This document shows positions 17,604 through 25,780 of a stretch of 64,000 nt of DNA, in pieces (within the stretch, counting starts at the first letter, position 1; each line of letters begins with the position of its first letter). The DNA is from Streptomyces vilmorinianum (lineage in GTDB: Bacteria; Actinomycetota; Actinomycetes; Streptomycetales; Streptomycetaceae). Made by a program: the position numbers and the translations under genes. Where the stretch lies: contig NZ_CP040244.1 of NCBI RefSeq assembly GCF_005517195.1, positions 4,730,001-4,794,000 on the forward strand, read 5' to 3'. The notes beneath the pieces were generated by a model. That model searched no databases, was not told the DNA's origin, and saw nothing but the letters and a program-made list of their open reading frames with translations.

Positions 17604-18746
17604 TCAGCCGAGCAGGGAACGTCCGATAATCTCCTTCATGATCTCGGTCGTCCCTCCGTAGATGGTCTGGATCCGGCCGTCGGTGAAGGCGCGGGCCACC
17701 GGGAATTCGCTCATGTAGCCGTATCCACCGTGAAGTTGGAGGCAGCGGTCGGCGACGCGCTTCTGCAGCTCCGTGGCCCACCACTTGGCCATGGACGCGT
17801 GGACGGCGTCGAGTTCCCCGTTCGAGTGATCGACGATGCACCGGTCGAGGAAGGTCCGGGTGACGGCGCACTCGGTCGCCATCTCGGCGATCTCGAAGCG
17901 GATGTGCTGGAGCTTGGCCAGCGGGCGCCCGAACGCCTCGCGCTCCTTCACATACGTGGTGGTGATCTCCAGGAGGTGCTCGGCGGCGGCGATGCCGGCC
18001 ACGGCGATGGCCATCCGCTCCTGGGCGAGGTTGGTCATGAGGTGGACGAAGGCCCCGTTGAGCTCGCCGAGGAGGTTCTCCTTGGGGACGCGGACGTCGC
18101 GGAAGAAGAGTTCGGCGGTGTCCTGGGACTTCTGCCCGATCTTGTCGAGGTTCCGGCCGCGCTCGAAGCCCTCCATGCCGCGCTCGACGACGAGGAGGGA
18201 CAGTCCGTGCGCGCCGCCCTCCGGGGTGGTCCTGGCGACGACGATCACGAGGTCGGCGAGGATGCCGTTGGAGATGAAGGTCTTGGAGCCGTTGAGCAGC
18301 CAGTGATCGCCGTGGTCCTCGGCGCTGGTCCGGATCCCCTGGAGGTCGGAGCCCGCGCCCGGCTCGGTCATCGCGATGGCGGTGATGATCTCGCCGCCGC
18401 AGAAGCCGGGCAGCCAGCGGCGCTTCTGCTCCTCGGTGGCGAGCGAGGTGAGGTACGGGCCGATGATGTCGTTGTGCAGGCCGAGGGCGATGCCGGGCGC
18501 ACCCGCCCGGGTGAACTCCTCGGCGAGGACGGCGCTGTAGCGGAAGTCGGCGTTGCCGCCGCCTCCGTACTCCTCGTCGACGGCCAGGCCGAGCAGCCCT
18601 TGCCGCCCGGCGGCGCGCCAGGCCTCGCGCGAGACGATGCCGTCCTTCTCCCACTGCTCGTAGTGGGGCAGGACCTCCTTGGCCAGGAAGGTACGGACGG
18701 TCTCGCGGAAGGCTTCGTGGTCGGCGGTGTAGAGCTGGCGCTTCAT
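17604..18746 (-). CDS. Acyl-CoA dehydrogenase
   Basis: 380 aa, standard length. FAD- and substrate-binding motifs are present (AIAMTEPGAGSDLQGI near 130; FISNGILADL near 160). The C-terminal LHGGYGYMSEFPVAR and YGGTTEIMKEIIGRSL segments carry the usual catalytic Glu. It introduces the 2,3-double bond in an acyl-CoA. Its ATG overlaps the stop of the upstream CoA-transferase gene by 4 bp, so both are translated together. Chain-length or branched-chain preference cannot be read from sequence. Confidence 0.92.
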   Translation of the reverse strand: MKRQLYTADHEAFRETVRTFLAKEVLPHYEQWEKDGIVSREAWRAAGRQGLLGLAVDEEYGGGGNADFRYSAVLAEEFTRAGAPGIALGLHNDIIGPYLTSLATEEQKRRWLPGFCGGEIITAIAMTEPGAGSDLQGIRTSAEDHGDHWLLNGSKTFISNGILADLVIVVARTTPEGGAHGLSLLVVERGMEGFERGRNLDKIGQKSQDTAELFFRDVRVPKENLLGELNGAFVHLMTNLAQERMAIAVAGIAAAEHLLEITTTYVKEREAFGRPLAKLQHIRFEIAEMATECAVTRTFLDRCIVDHSNGELDAVHASMAKWWATELQKRVADRCLQLHGGYGYMSEFPVARAFTDGRIQTIYGGTTEIMKEIIGRSLLG

Positions 18747-19900
18747 CCCTGCGACTCCTGAGGGTCTTCGTGGCGGTTCAGTGACGGTACGGCCCAGTCG
18801 CGCGCGACCGCGTCGGTGTCGGCGCCGGGCAGGGCGGGGCCCGTGCGGACGGTGCCGGGGGTGGCGGAGAAGCGGGGCGCGGGGGCGGGCTGGGTGAGGC
18901 CGCCGTGCTCGACGAAGGTGGCGCGGGCGGCGAGATGCGGGTGGGCGGGGGCCTCGCGCAGCGAGAGGACCGGCGCCACGCAGGCGTCGGTCCCTTCGAA
19001 GACGGCCGTCCACTCCTCACGGGTGCGTTCCCTGAACCGCTCGGCGACGGCGGTGCGCAGGTCGTCCCAGCGTCCGAGGTCCTTACGGGCGGGGGCGATG
19101 TCCTCGATGCCGAGCAGGCGCGTGAACTCGTCGTAGAACTGCTGCTCCAGGGAGCCGACGGCCATGTACTGCCCGTCGGAGGTCTCGTACGTGCCGTAGA
19201 AGGGGCAGCCGCCGTCCAGCAGGTTGACGCCCCGGCGGTCCTGCCAGCCGCCGGCGGCCAGCATGCCGTGGATCATGGTGGCGAGGTGGGCGGCGCCGTC
19301 GACGATGGCCGCGTCGACGACCTGGCCGGCGCCGCCCGCGCGCGCGTGCTGGAGGGCGGCGAGGACGCCGATGACGAGGTAGAGCGAGCCGCCGGCGTAG
19401 TCGCCGACGAGGTTGGCGGGCACGGTGGGCGGGCCGTCGGGGTCGGGGCCGATCATGCCGAGCGTGCCGGTGATCGCGAGGTACGCGATGTCGTGTCCGG
19501 CGCGGGCGGCGAGCGGCCCGTCCTGGCCCCAGCCGGTCATGCGGCCGTAGACGAGCTTCGGGTTGCGGGCGAGGCAGGCGTCGGGGCCGACGCCGAGGCG
19601 CTCGGCGACGCCGGGCCGGTAGCCCTCGATGAGGATGTCGGCCCGTTCGACGAGGTCGAGGACGACTCCGGGGCCGCCGTCGCCCTTGAGGTCGACGAGG
19701 ACGGAGCGTTTGTTGCGGTTCGTGAGGTCGTACGCGGGGTCGACGCCGAGCCCGGGGCCGCCGGGCCGGTCGATCCGTACGACGTCGGCGCCGAGATCGC
19801 CCAGGAGCATGGCCGCGAACGGGCCGGGCCCGATCCCCGCCAGCTCGACCACGCGCACCCCGGAGAGGGGGCCGTCGCCACCGTTCGCCTGTACCGCCAT
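18743..19900 (-). CDS. CaiB/BaiF (family III) CoA-transferase
   Basis: 385 aa. The N-terminal GVRVVELAGIGPGPFAAMLLGDLGADVVRIDRP is the standard class III signature (the middle residues bind CoA); DLKGDGG and GRMTGWGQDGPLA follow as in alpha-methylacyl-CoA racemase-like members. It either moves CoA between acids or epimerises 2-methylacyl-CoA so branched chains can enter beta-oxidation; the racemase-like option suits its place at the head of a beta-oxidation operon. First gene of the operon; its promoter lies at 19943-19971. Confidence 0.88.
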   Translation of the reverse strand: MAVQANGGDGPLSGVRVVELAGIGPGPFAAMLLGDLGADVVRIDRPGGPGLGVDPAYDLTNRNKRSVLVDLKGDGGPGVVLDLVERADILIEGYRPGVAERLGVGPDACLARNPKLVYGRMTGWGQDGPLAARAGHDIAYLAITGTLGMIGPDPDGPPTVPANLVGDYAGGSLYLVIGVLAALQHARAGGAGQVVDAAIVDGAAHLATMIHGMLAAGGWQDRRGVNLLDGGCPFYGTYETSDGQYMAVGSLEQQFYDEFTRLLGIEDIAPARKDLGRWDDLRTAVAERFRERTREEWTAVFEGTDACVAPVLSLREAPAHPHLAARATFVEHGGLTQPAPAPRFSATPGTVRTGPALPGADTDAVARDWAVPSLNRHEDPQESQG

Positions 19901-19920
19901 CGAGCCCCCAGCCTGTGTGA

Positions 19921-19945
19921 CACCAATGATGTAACACCAGCGATG
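19921..19945. repeat. Two 11-bp direct repeats in the acyl-CoA operon leader
   Basis: CACCAATGATG and CACCAGCGATG (9 of 11 identical) lie 14 bp apart between the -10 box and the start codon, a good size for two regulator half-sites. Confidence 0.45.
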
Positions 19946-19971
19946 CTAGGAACGTGTTCCACTCCGCACAA
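19943..19971 (-). promoter_or_regulatory. Promoter and palindromic operator of the acyl-CoA operon
   Basis: On the minus strand TTGTGC (19966-19971) and TAGCAT (19943-19948) are spaced by exactly 17 bp. The spacer contains the inverted repeat GGAACGTGTTCC at 19949-19960 (GGAAC and GTTCC arms, 2-bp centre). A spacer palindrome is the classic MerR-type operator position and also blocks RNA polymerase for TetR-type repressors. Confidence 0.5.
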
Positions 19972-20133
19972 GCCCCCGGGCCGAGCAAGCGCTTGGAAAT
20001 CGCTCGAAGCGGCCGAGGCCTCGGAGGTTCCGCCTGGATGCGGGACCACCCCGACGACCACCGCCGACCGCCCGCTAGGCTCCGCCTCCGACCACCGCGC
20101 GGGGCGAGGTCACAGGGGAAGGCGAGGGGCCGG

Positions 20134-21339
20134 ATGGAGACAGGGGCGGTCGCGGGGCGGGACACCGGAGCGAGGCCGTACGACCTCGTGCTCTTCGGGG
20201 CGACGGGGTTCGTGGGTGAGCTCACCGCGGAGTATCTGGCCGAGCACGCTCCGGTCGAGTGCCGGTGGGCGCTCGCCGGACGCAGCCGCGCCAAGCTGGC
20301 GGCGCTGCGCGAGCGGCTGGCCGCCCGGTGGCCGCGGTGCGCGGAGCTGCCGCTGGTGGTCGCGGACTCCGCCGACGCGGACGCGGTGCGCGAACTCGCC
20401 GAGTCCGCCCGGGTGGTGGCGACCACCGTCGGCCCGTACGTCTGGTACGGCGAGGGCCTGGTGGCGGCATGCGCCGAAGCCGGCACGGACTATGTGGACC
20501 TCACGGGCGAGGCCGAGTTCGTCGATCTGATGTACGTACGGCACGACGCGCGGGCCCGGGAGACCGGGGCTCGGCTCGTCCACGCGTGCGGCTTCGACTC
20601 CGTCCCGCACGATCTGGGCGTGTACTTCACCGTCCAGCAGCTGCCGAAGGACGTCCCGCTGCGGATCGACGGCTTCGTGCGCGCCGGCGCCGTCTTCTCG
20701 GGCGGCACCTTCGCCTCCGCCCTGACGGCCATGGGACGCGGCCGGGAGATCCTGCGGGCCGCGCACGAACGGCGCCTGTACGAGCCGCGGTTGGTGGGGC
20801 GACGGGCGCGGGCGCCGCTGGGCGGGCCGCGTTTCAGCCGGGAGACGGGCACCTGGGCCCTGCCGCTGCCGACCATCGACGCCCAGGTGGTGGCGCGCTC
20901 GGCGCGGGCGCTCGAGTCGTACGGCCCCGACTTCCGCTACCGGCACTACGCCTCGGTGAGGACGCTCCCGATGGCGATCGGCGGCGCCGCGGCGGTCGGC
21001 ACGGGCGTGGCGGCGGCCCAACTTCCGCCGGTGCGACGCTGGCTGATGACACGTTACGAGCCCGGCCAGGGTCCGAGCGCGGACCGGCGCGCACGGAGCT
21101 GGTTCTCCGTCCGGTTCGTCGGCGAGGGCGGCGGGCGGCGGGTCTTCACCGAGGTCTCGGGCGGCGATCCCGGCTACGACGAGACGGCGAAGATGCTCGC
21201 CGAGTCGGCGCTGTGTCTCGCCTTCGACACGCTGCCGAAGACGTCCGGGCAGGTCACGACGGCGGTGGCGATGGGCGACGCGCTGCTCGGCCGGCTGCGG
21301 GCGGCGGGCATCCGCTTCCGGGTGGCGTACGAGGGCTGA
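20134..21339 (+). CDS. Saccharopine dehydrogenase-like / trans-acting enoyl reductase family protein
   Basis: 401 aa. The N-terminal Rossmann motif (LVLFGATGFVGELTAEYL, about 18-35) is followed by ARVVATTVGPYVWYGEG and ACGFDSVPHDLG, which mark the saccharopine-dehydrogenase-like family that includes mycobacterial trans-acting enoyl reductases of lipid synthesis. The substrate is unknown, but a lipid role would fit the divergent acyl-CoA operon. The ATG is chosen because GAGGGG precedes it and no conserved residue lies upstream. A perfect 10-bp palindrome (CAAGCGCTTG) lies about 140 bp upstream. Confidence 0.78.
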   Translation: METGAVAGRDTGARPYDLVLFGATGFVGELTAEYLAEHAPVECRWALAGRSRAKLAALRERLAARWPRCAELPLVVADSADADAVRELAESARVVATTVGPYVWYGEGLVAACAEAGTDYVDLTGEAEFVDLMYVRHDARARETGARLVHACGFDSVPHDLGVYFTVQQLPKDVPLRIDGFVRAGAVFSGGTFASALTAMGRGREILRAAHERRLYEPRLVGRRARAPLGGPRFSRETGTWALPLPTIDAQVVARSARALESYGPDFRYRHYASVRTLPMAIGGAAAVGTGVAAAQLPPVRRWLMTRYEPGQGPSADRRARSWFSVRFVGEGGGRRVFTEVSGGDPGYDETAKMLAESALCLAFDTLPKTSGQVTTAVAMGDALLGRLRAAGIRFRVAYEG

Positions 21340-21348
21340 CGCCCGGCC

Positions 21349-21723
21349 TCAGTGGCGTACGAGACAGAAGGGGTGGCCGGCCGGGTCCGCGTAGATCCGC
21401 CAGGCCCGGTCGCCACCCCCGTCGTCGAGCTGCCTCGCCCCGAGCCCGAGGACGGCGTGGTGGGCGGCCTCCAGATCGGTGACGCGTACGTCGAGATGGA
21501 ACTGCTGCTCGGGCGCGCCCCAGACCGGCGGCCGGTGGTCGGCGACGCCCTGGAAGGCGAGGACGGGCGAGCCGGCGGCGGCGTGCAGGGTGGCCCAGCC
21601 GTCGCCGACGGCCCACTGGGGATCGGGGCGGTTGATCTCGCCGCCGAGCAACTGCTGGTAGAAGCGGGCGAGTTCCATGACGTCGGTGCAGTCGAGGACG
21701 ACGCACTGCAGGGTGCCGATCAC
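21349..21723 (-). CDS. VOC-family (glyoxalase-like) protein
   Basis: 124 aa. Two VOC half-modules are seen, the first opening with LQCVVLDCTDVMELARFYQQLLG and the second with QFHLDVRVTDLEAA, ending in WRIYADPAGHPFCLV. Such small proteins are metal-dependent lyases/dioxygenases or drug-binding proteins; which one is unknown. The GTG start overlaps the stop of the small membrane-protein gene (GTGA), making it last in a four-gene operon with endonuclease V. Confidence 0.82.
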   Translation of the reverse strand: MIGTLQCVVLDCTDVMELARFYQQLLGGEINRPDPQWAVGDGWATLHAAAGSPVLAFQGVADHRPPVWGAPEQQFHLDVRVTDLEAAHHAVLGLGARQLDDGGGDRAWRIYADPAGHPFCLVRH

Positions 21724-21854
21724 GCCGTCACCCAGGCCGCGACGACATAGACCATGGCGCCGACCCACGCCAGGGCGACGAGCCCGGCGGTGGCGAGGAT
21801 CGCGGTCATGCCGCGCCCGGCGGGACGCAGCGGGGAGGGAACGGAGGTTGTCAT
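21720..21854 (-). CDS. Small single-pass membrane protein (44 aa)
   Basis: A polar N-terminus (MTTSVPSPLRPAGRG) leads to one membrane helix of about 27 residues (ILATAGLVALAWVGAMVYVV). In size and layout it resembles the small morphogenic membrane proteins (MmpA type) described in Streptomyces, but I cannot confirm identity. It overlaps both neighbours by 4 bp (ATGA in front, GTGA behind), which strongly supports that it is a real gene. An in-frame ATG 21 bp upstream (MGGRVGH) is possible. Confidence 0.6.
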   Translation of the reverse strand: MTTSVPSPLRPAGRGMTAILATAGLVALAWVGAMVYVVAAWVTA

Positions 21855-22768
21855 GTGACCCACTCTGCCGCCCATGATCGAAGACCGGTATCCGTACGCG
21901 TACTCAGGTCCCGCACGACGCGCTGCCACTCCTGCTCACCCCCGGGCAGGGGCCAGGCCCAGCTGGGACGGTTTCCTCTGCGCAGCTCTTCGAGCCGCCG
22001 CGCCAGGAGCGGGCCCGCGATCCCGGCGCCGTCGGGGACGGCCGGGCCATGACGGGCCATGAGGGCCGAGTACCGGTCGAGTTCGGCCTCGTACGCGGCT
22101 GCCGCCTCGGCCTCGCCCCGCGCACGCTCGTCGCGGGGCACGGTCCGCCGGAGCACGAGGACGGGCGGCTCGACGTCCTCGGCGATCGCGGCGGCGAGGC
22201 GGGCGTGGCCGTCGAGGACGAGAGAGCAGTCGAGCCCGCTCACCCACCAGAGGAGGACGGGCGGCAGGATGCCGGCACGGGCCTGCTTGCGGTACGCCTT
22301 GACGCGGGCGTCGTCGCCGTCGGGCAGGGGGCGCAGCGGGAGCAGCTCCCGGTCCGTGTCGTGGAGCCACCAGTCGATGTATCCGTCCGGGTGGCCCTCG
22401 ACGACGCGTTCGCTCCAGTAGGCGGCGGGACCCATGCCGTGGCGGTTCCACTGCGGCTCCGTGTCGTCGGCGAGGACCCAGCGGCCGTCGTGGAGCGGCC
22501 CGTCCGGATCGGCGGTCAGCACGCCCGCGACGCGATGCACCCAGCGCTCGGGCCGCCCCTCGTACGCCCGGGCGTCCGCGGCGCGCAGGGCCGGCAGGAG
22601 CGGGCGCGGTGCGGCCGTGCGGTAGAAGTCGACGCCGTGGTCGCCCCGCTCCACGACCGCGAGCAGGAGGGGATCCGCGCCCTGCGTGAGGACGAACCTG
22701 TCGCCGGCGGTCCGCAGGCACAGCCCCGGCCGGGGCCGGTCCCGTACGTCGAGGATCAGCTCGGTCAC
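21851..22768 (-). CDS. Hypothetical protein with a ParB-like DGHARLAAA motif
   Basis: 305 aa, cytoplasmic. No family is recognised with confidence. Residues about 175-225 contain VLDGHARLAAAIAEDVEPPVLV. The DGHxRLxAA pattern with a following PVxV strand is what ParB/sulfiredoxin-fold nucleotide-binding domains show. The rest is Trp- and Asp-rich without known motifs. The GTG start overlaps the endonuclease V stop (GTGA), so it is translationally coupled to a DNA/RNA repair nuclease. Confidence 0.62.
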   Translation of the reverse strand: MTELILDVRDRPRPGLCLRTAGDRFVLTQGADPLLLAVVERGDHGVDFYRTAAPRPLLPALRAADARAYEGRPERWVHRVAGVLTADPDGPLHDGRWVLADDTEPQWNRHGMGPAAYWSERVVEGHPDGYIDWWLHDTDRELLPLRPLPDGDDARVKAYRKQARAGILPPVLLWWVSGLDCSLVLDGHARLAAAIAEDVEPPVLVLRRTVPRDERARGEAEAAAAYEAELDRYSALMARHGPAVPDGAGIAGPLLARRLEELRRGNRPSWAWPLPGGEQEWQRVVRDLSTRTDTGLRSWAAEWVT

Positions 22769-23466
22769 GGCGCGGCCCCGAGCGCTTCCCTCAGGGCGCG
22801 GCGGCACAGGGAGTCGGCGTGGCGGGTGGTCTCGGGGATGCGGTAGCGCGGGGCGAGGAGCAGGGTGTGGGCGCAGGCGTTCTCCAGGGAGACGCGGTGG
22901 CCGACGGAGACGAAGACCGGCTTCACCCCGGCCTGCGTGCGCAGGGCGCGGCCGACCTCCTCGCCGTCGTCGGCCAGGAGCGGACTGAAGTCGCCCCGGT
23001 CGGGGCCGGGTTGCTCGTACGTGAAGGTGAACGGGTTCTTGGCGACGCCGATGGACGGACGCCCGGTCAGGACGCCCAGGTGGCTCGCGAGGCCGAAGCG
23101 GCGCGGGTGGGCGAGGCCGTAGCCGTCGCAGACCAGCAGCCCGGGGTCGGCGGTCAGCGAGGCGAGCGCCGCGAGCACGGTCGGGATCTCCCGGAAGGCG
23201 AGGAGCCCGGGGACATAGGGGAACGACACGCGGCCGACCGCCGTGGCCTCCTCCACCACGTCGAGCGTCCGGGCGTCGAGCACGACGGCCGCCGCGGCGA
23301 CGAGATCGCGCTCGTCGTCGTAGGCCACGTCCAGGCCCGTGACATGCCCCGTGCCGGGCGCCGGGCCCGGCTCGTCGAGCACGAGCCGCCCCCGCAGCTC
23401 CCGCTGAAGCGCACGTGCGGCGGTCTCGTCGGCGGGCCAGCCCGCCGGAATGTCGATGATCGTCAT
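22765..23466 (-). CDS. nfi: Endonuclease V (deoxyinosine 3'-endonuclease)
   Basis: 233 aa, normal length. All family motifs are present: GLDVAY with the catalytic Asp, VPGLLAFRE, VCDGYGLAHPRRFG with the second metal Asp, SHLGV, GVAKNP, and VFVSVGHRVSLENA. It nicks DNA (or RNA) one base 3' of inosine, removing deaminated adenine. First gene of a four-gene coupled operon. The ATG at 23466 is chosen; a GTG a few codons earlier is possible but lengthens the protein beyond conserved sequence. Confidence 0.93.
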   Translation of the reverse strand: MTIIDIPAGWPADETAARALQRELRGRLVLDEPGPAPGTGHVTGLDVAYDDERDLVAAAAVVLDARTLDVVEEATAVGRVSFPYVPGLLAFREIPTVLAALASLTADPGLLVCDGYGLAHPRRFGLASHLGVLTGRPSIGVAKNPFTFTYEQPGPDRGDFSPLLADDGEEVGRALRTQAGVKPVFVSVGHRVSLENACAHTLLLAPRYRIPETTRHADSLCRRALREALGAAP

Positions 23467-23551
23467 GATGACGGCCACCCTACGGCGCCCCTCGGTCCGA
23501 CAGGCGAGCGCTTTTCCCGCCGCCTCCCGGCCCCCGGGTAGCCTGGCGGCC

Positions 23552-23851
23552 ATGTTCGTACTGGAATTGACCTATACCGCCCCCGTCGAGCGGGTCGACG
23601 CCCTGCTGGAGGCGCACATCGAGTGGCTCGACGCGCAGTACGCCGCGGGCGTCTTCATCGCCTCCGGACGGAAGAACCCGCGTGACGGCGGGGTCATCCT
23701 CGCCGCCGGGGTCGACCGCGCGCGGATCGAGAAGATCGCGGCGGCCGACCCGTTCGCCGTCGAGGGCGTGTGCGCGTACCGGATAACAGAGTTCTACGCG
23801 ACCAAGACGGCCGACGAACTCGCCTCGTACCGGGAGCAGTTGCCCGCCTAG
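23552..23851 (+). CDS. YciI-family protein
   Basis: 99 aa, single YciI (ferredoxin-like, dimeric alpha/beta-barrel) domain: MFVLELTYTAPVERVDALLEAH, then FIASGRKNPRDGGVI and the DPFAVEGVCAYRITEF segment with the conserved Asp-Pro-Phe. The enzymatic role of stand-alone YciI proteins is largely unknown. Divergent from endonuclease V with an 85-bp gap. Its TAG stop overlaps the stop of the convergent beta-propeller gene in a shared CTAG. Confidence 0.87.
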   Translation: MFVLELTYTAPVERVDALLEAHIEWLDAQYAAGVFIASGRKNPRDGGVILAAGVDRARIEKIAAADPFAVEGVCAYRITEFYATKTADELASYREQLPA

Positions 23852-24930
23852 CGGACGACCGTCCTGGCGATCCGTCCCTTCTCGCCGGAGGCCCAGCACG
23901 CGCCGTCCCGCGTGCAGTCGACCGTGTCGTACGAGCCGGTGTCGACCGTCCGCCAGGTGCGGCCGCCGTCCGTCGTGAGGTCCGTGCCGGTCGGGCCGAC
24001 GGCCAGCGCGGCCGACCCGCTGTGCGGGAGCCACGCGACACCCGAGCGGTAGGCGGGCGGCGGGGTCGGCGCGGCGCTCCAGCTGCGGCCGCCGTCACCG
24101 GTGACCGCCGCCGCCTGCGGGGACGGCTGGTCCTTGCGGTAGTCGCCGCCGACCGCGATCCCGTGCGCCCGGTCGCGGAACGCGAGCGCGAAGACCCCGC
24201 GGGCCGGGTCACCGGCCGGGATCGTCGAAGCGGCGACGGTCCAGGTCAGGCCCCGGTCGCCGGAGTGCAGGACCCGCGCCGTGGCCCCGCCGCCGGTCGC
24301 CAGCCACACGTCCTTGGGCCCGGAGGAGACCAGGCACTGGCCGCTCGCCGCGAACCCCGCCTCTCCGGGCAGGGCCGCCGGCATCCCCGCGTCCGGCAGC
24401 ACCTCCCACGAGCGGCCGCCGTCCCGCGTCGACAGGATCCGGAACTTCCCGTCCACCGGGTCGCTCATCGCGAGCCCGTGCCGGTGGTCGAAGAAGGTCA
24501 TGCAGTCGTAGAACGCCCTCGGGTCGGTGTTGCGGAAGGACTCGGTCCAGGTCGCCCCGCCGTCGTCGGTGCGCAGCACCCGCGACGCCTCCCCCTCCCC
24601 GATCGCGAGGACCACCGCGCGCCGGGCGTCGAACGCCTCGACGTCGCGCAGCTCCAGTTCCCCTGCCCCCGGCGGCGACACGTTCCGCCAGCTCCGGCCG
24701 CCGTCGGTGGTCCGCAACACCGTCCCCTTCGAGCCCGCGGCCCAGGCCGTCGTACGGTCGACCGCCGCGAGCCCCCGGAACCGGGCGTCCGTACCGGTCT
24801 GTGTCAGCTGCCAGCCGGCCGCGGCCGCGGGGGTCTCCCCGGCCTGCGCAGGGACCGCCAGGGCCATGGCAAGCGCCGCCCCGGTCAGCCCCACCGACAT
24901 CATTCGTCTCGTCTTCCCCATGGACGTCAT
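23848..24930 (-). CDS. Secreted BNR/Ycf48-like beta-propeller protein
   Basis: 360 aa. A Sec signal peptide (basic start, Ala/Leu core, cleavage after VPAQA) is followed by five or more propeller blades, each with an Asp-box-like TxDGGRSWR motif (TTDGGRSW, TDDGGATW, TRDGGRSW, SGDRGLTW, TGDGGRSW, TTDGGRTW). Two Cys near the end may form a disulfide. Relatives include the photosystem assembly factor Ycf48 and sialidase-like propellers, but catalytic residues of sialidases are not apparent; a scaffolding or glycan-binding role outside the cell is inferred. The start could also be the ATG three codons downstream. Confidence 0.78.
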   Translation of the reverse strand: MTSMGKTRRMMSVGLTGAALAMALAVPAQAGETPAAAAGWQLTQTGTDARFRGLAAVDRTTAWAAGSKGTVLRTTDGGRSWRNVSPPGAGELELRDVEAFDARRAVVLAIGEGEASRVLRTDDGGATWTESFRNTDPRAFYDCMTFFDHRHGLAMSDPVDGKFRILSTRDGGRSWEVLPDAGMPAALPGEAGFAASGQCLVSSGPKDVWLATGGGATARVLHSGDRGLTWTVAASTIPAGDPARGVFALAFRDRAHGIAVGGDYRKDQPSPQAAAVTGDGGRSWSAAPTPPPAYRSGVAWLPHSGSAALAVGPTGTDLTTDGGRTWRTVDTGSYDTVDCTRDGACWASGEKGRIARTVVR

Positions 24931-25100
24931 GGCGCCGGAAGCTAGCCCACCCCCGTGATCCCGTCCAGAGTGCGTCGGTGACACAGCTCACGTGACCCTC
25001 CGGTGCACGTTCCGGCCCGATCGTTCGTCTTCCCTTGTGTCAGGGAGACGTCAGGAACCTCAGGACCTCAGGAACCGAAGCCGCGCGACAGGAGCTGGCC

Positions 25101-25517
25101 TTGTCCACCGTCATCGAACAGGCCGTCCAGGCCCGTCTGGTCGCAGCCGCGCCCCGGATGGAAACCGTCCCCGCCACGCTGCGATACGACCGGGAGGATC
25201 CCTTCGCGGTGAGCATGGCGTTCCCGCCGCCGGCGACGCTGGAGGGCGTCGAGGTGTCGTGGGCGTTCTCCCGCGAGCTGCTCGCCCAGGGCGTGGACGG
25301 ACCGGCCGGGGTCGGGGACGTCCGCGTCCGCCCGTACGGCTACGACCGCACGGTCGTCGAGTTCCACGCGCCCGAGGGCGTGGCCGTGGTGCACATCCGT
25401 ACGGCCGAACTGCGGCGCTTCCTCAAGCGCTCGCAGAGCCTCGTGCCGGCCGGGCGCGAGCACCAGTACCTGGACTGGGACCAGGATCTCGCGGCGCTCC
25501 TCGACGACTACGCGTGA
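25101..25517 (+). CDS. SsgA-like sporulation and cell-division regulator (SALP)
   Basis: 138 aa, normal SALP length. The N-terminus STVIEQAVQARLVAA, the LRYDREDPFAVSMAF core, VSWAFSRELLAQG, GDVRVRPYGYDRTVVEF and the Leu-rich FLKRSQSLVPAG ending are all SsgA/SsgB-family features. These proteins guide septum placement and peptidoglycan remodelling during sporulation of filamentous actinomycetes, for example by recruiting FtsZ. It looks closest to SsgD-type members, but I do not assign the symbol. The TTG start has AGGAG 7 bp upstream. Confidence 0.88.
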   Translation: MSTVIEQAVQARLVAAAPRMETVPATLRYDREDPFAVSMAFPPPATLEGVEVSWAFSRELLAQGVDGPAGVGDVRVRPYGYDRTVVEFHAPEGVAVVHIRTAELRRFLKRSQSLVPAGREHQYLDWDQDLAALLDDYA

Positions 25518-25780
25518 GCCGCCGCGCCGGCTCCCTGACGGCCGCCCCGTAAATCGATTGCCTCCCGCTCCGAGGCGGGCGTACGGTCCTGACCTGGCCC
25601 TGTTGTCGCCCGATCGGAGAAGGCCGTTGCTCGTCTGAGGTTTCGAGACACCGTGCCGCGCGTGCCCCTTGCCGCCGCGTGTGCCGTCTTCGACCTCGGC
25701 GTACGAGCGTTCCCGCCTGCCCGCGCCCCCGGTGTCTCACCCGTTGCCCCAGCCCACGCTCTTGCAACCGGGAGGCCCCC

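Noticed and set aside
23500..23520. GAGCGCTTTTCCC resembling the LacI operator core
   Set aside because: Only a half-site without dyad symmetry, and the neighbouring genes are not sugar-related.
25555..25585. Small GC hairpin in the ABC-F leader as an attenuator
   Set aside because: Stem of only about 5 bp and no convincing leader peptide or alternative structure.
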